Assembly (NCBI GenBank): GCA_947034895.1
Contig: OX344764.1
Span: forward strand, 66,817,348-66,881,347
Direction of reading: 5' to 3'
Length of the DNA: 64,000 nucleotides
Source of the DNA: Rhytidiadelphus loreus
Lineage: Eukaryota > Streptophyta > Bryopsida > Hypnales > Hylocomiaceae
Made by a program: the position numbers and the translations under genes. Shown piece by piece: positions 63,601 to 64,000 of the stretch. The notes below the pieces were generated by a model, which was given only the letters and a program-made list of their open reading frames with translations, ran no database searches and had not been told where the DNA came from. The stretch's first letter is position 1; each line of letters begins with the position of its first letter.

Positions 63601-64000
63601 CCAAACCCTAACCACGTTGTACAGTGTGAATGCAATTGTAGATAGGATTTGGTAACTCAGATTCAGTCACCCAAATCTCGACACCACAGTCTTTGTCCAA
63701 AAGACAGAGCCAATAAAATCAGGCAGGCAGCTTCCGCTCTTTTTCTTTCAGTTGCCGAATAGTGAGACTTGCTCCCGGCCTTTAATTTGTTGCGAAAGCA
63801 AGTAGCCGTAGAAACAAAATGAGGCAGCTGGATCCACCAGCGGCGCTTTCCAAGCACAGACTGCGCGAGTGGGATCCTGGGATATCCTTCAGCCGCAGAG
63901 CCTACAGTTGGGAAGCAGAGATCCTGCTTTCCAAGTTGCTTTGGATCCGTAGTTTGCTGTTGGGAAGCAGAGATCCGTAGTTTGCTTTTAAGTTAAGAGC
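63601..64000. other. GC-richer stretch, possibly the 5' flank of a gene beyond the window
   Basis: Composition rises sharply in GC after 63600. A GTTGGGAAGCAGAGATCC segment occurs twice (about 63908 and 63960) with CCGTAGTTTGCT repeated after each. The change resembles that before the E2 gene, so it may be a promoter or 5' UTR. No start codon or exon can be defended. Confidence 0.3.

Overview
The window looks like nuclear DNA of a plant. The one ordinary host gene is a four-exon ubiquitin-conjugating enzyme E2 of the plant UBC8/10/28 (animal UBE2D) type at 14.8-16.8 kb, with GT-AG introns. The rest is AT-rich intergenic DNA, satellites and nested mobile elements. Long noncoding TG...CA repeats, CACTA-, MULE-, piggyBac- and mariner-like DNA transposons suggest a large, cytosine-methylated genome, perhaps of a non-flowering land plant or charophyte alga. 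The species cannot be fixed from the sequence.

Layout. 1-2.5 kb: AT-rich, no gene. 2.5-13.8 kb: a block of ~110-bp and ~50-bp tandem repeats split by a noncoding TG...CA repeat (4681-12263). That repeat holds a 3.9-kb insert with a decayed gag-like ORF, which in turn holds a CACTA-like foldback element. 14.8-16.8 kb: the E2 gene. 18.7-20.7 kb: a 50-bp satellite and two hairpin MITE-like repeats. 22,334-40,606: a piggyBac element with TTAA ends and a decayed transposase, carrying nested element A (27,426-39,642). 40,911-62,018: a TA-flanked mariner/pogo-like element. Its transposase gene is cut into three by element B (42,247-57,150, 10-bp target duplication) and by a second copy of the TG...CA repeat (57,637-61,617, 5-bp duplication). 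62-64 kb: AT-rich DNA, ending in a GC-richer stretch that may lead into a gene beyond the window.

Main discovery. Elements A and B are two diverged copies of one transposon family with the same two-gene plan. A plus-strand gene encodes a ~1,185-residue MULE-like transposase (Cys/His zinc region, RNase-H-like core, C-terminal SWIM finger; one intron). A head-to-head minus-strand gene of about ten exons encodes a ~1,070-1,150-residue protein: a ParB/sulfiredoxin-like domain (DGNHR motif), a charged coiled coil, and a DNA methyltransferase with beta-class motif order (IV before I). Each element has its own terminal inverted repeats and a 10- or 11-bp target duplication. Exon structure is almost the same in both, so the methyltransferase gene is an old, co-inherited part of the transposon. 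A mobile element carrying its own DNA modification-type protein would be a notable and possibly undescribed system. The catalytic DPPY-like motif is degenerate in both copies, so the protein may bind AdoMet or DNA without methylating, or it may have decayed.

Most nonsense codons here fit C:G to T:A change, as expected after cytosine methylation and deamination of silenced transposons. All family names come from motif recognition by eye; no database search was run.
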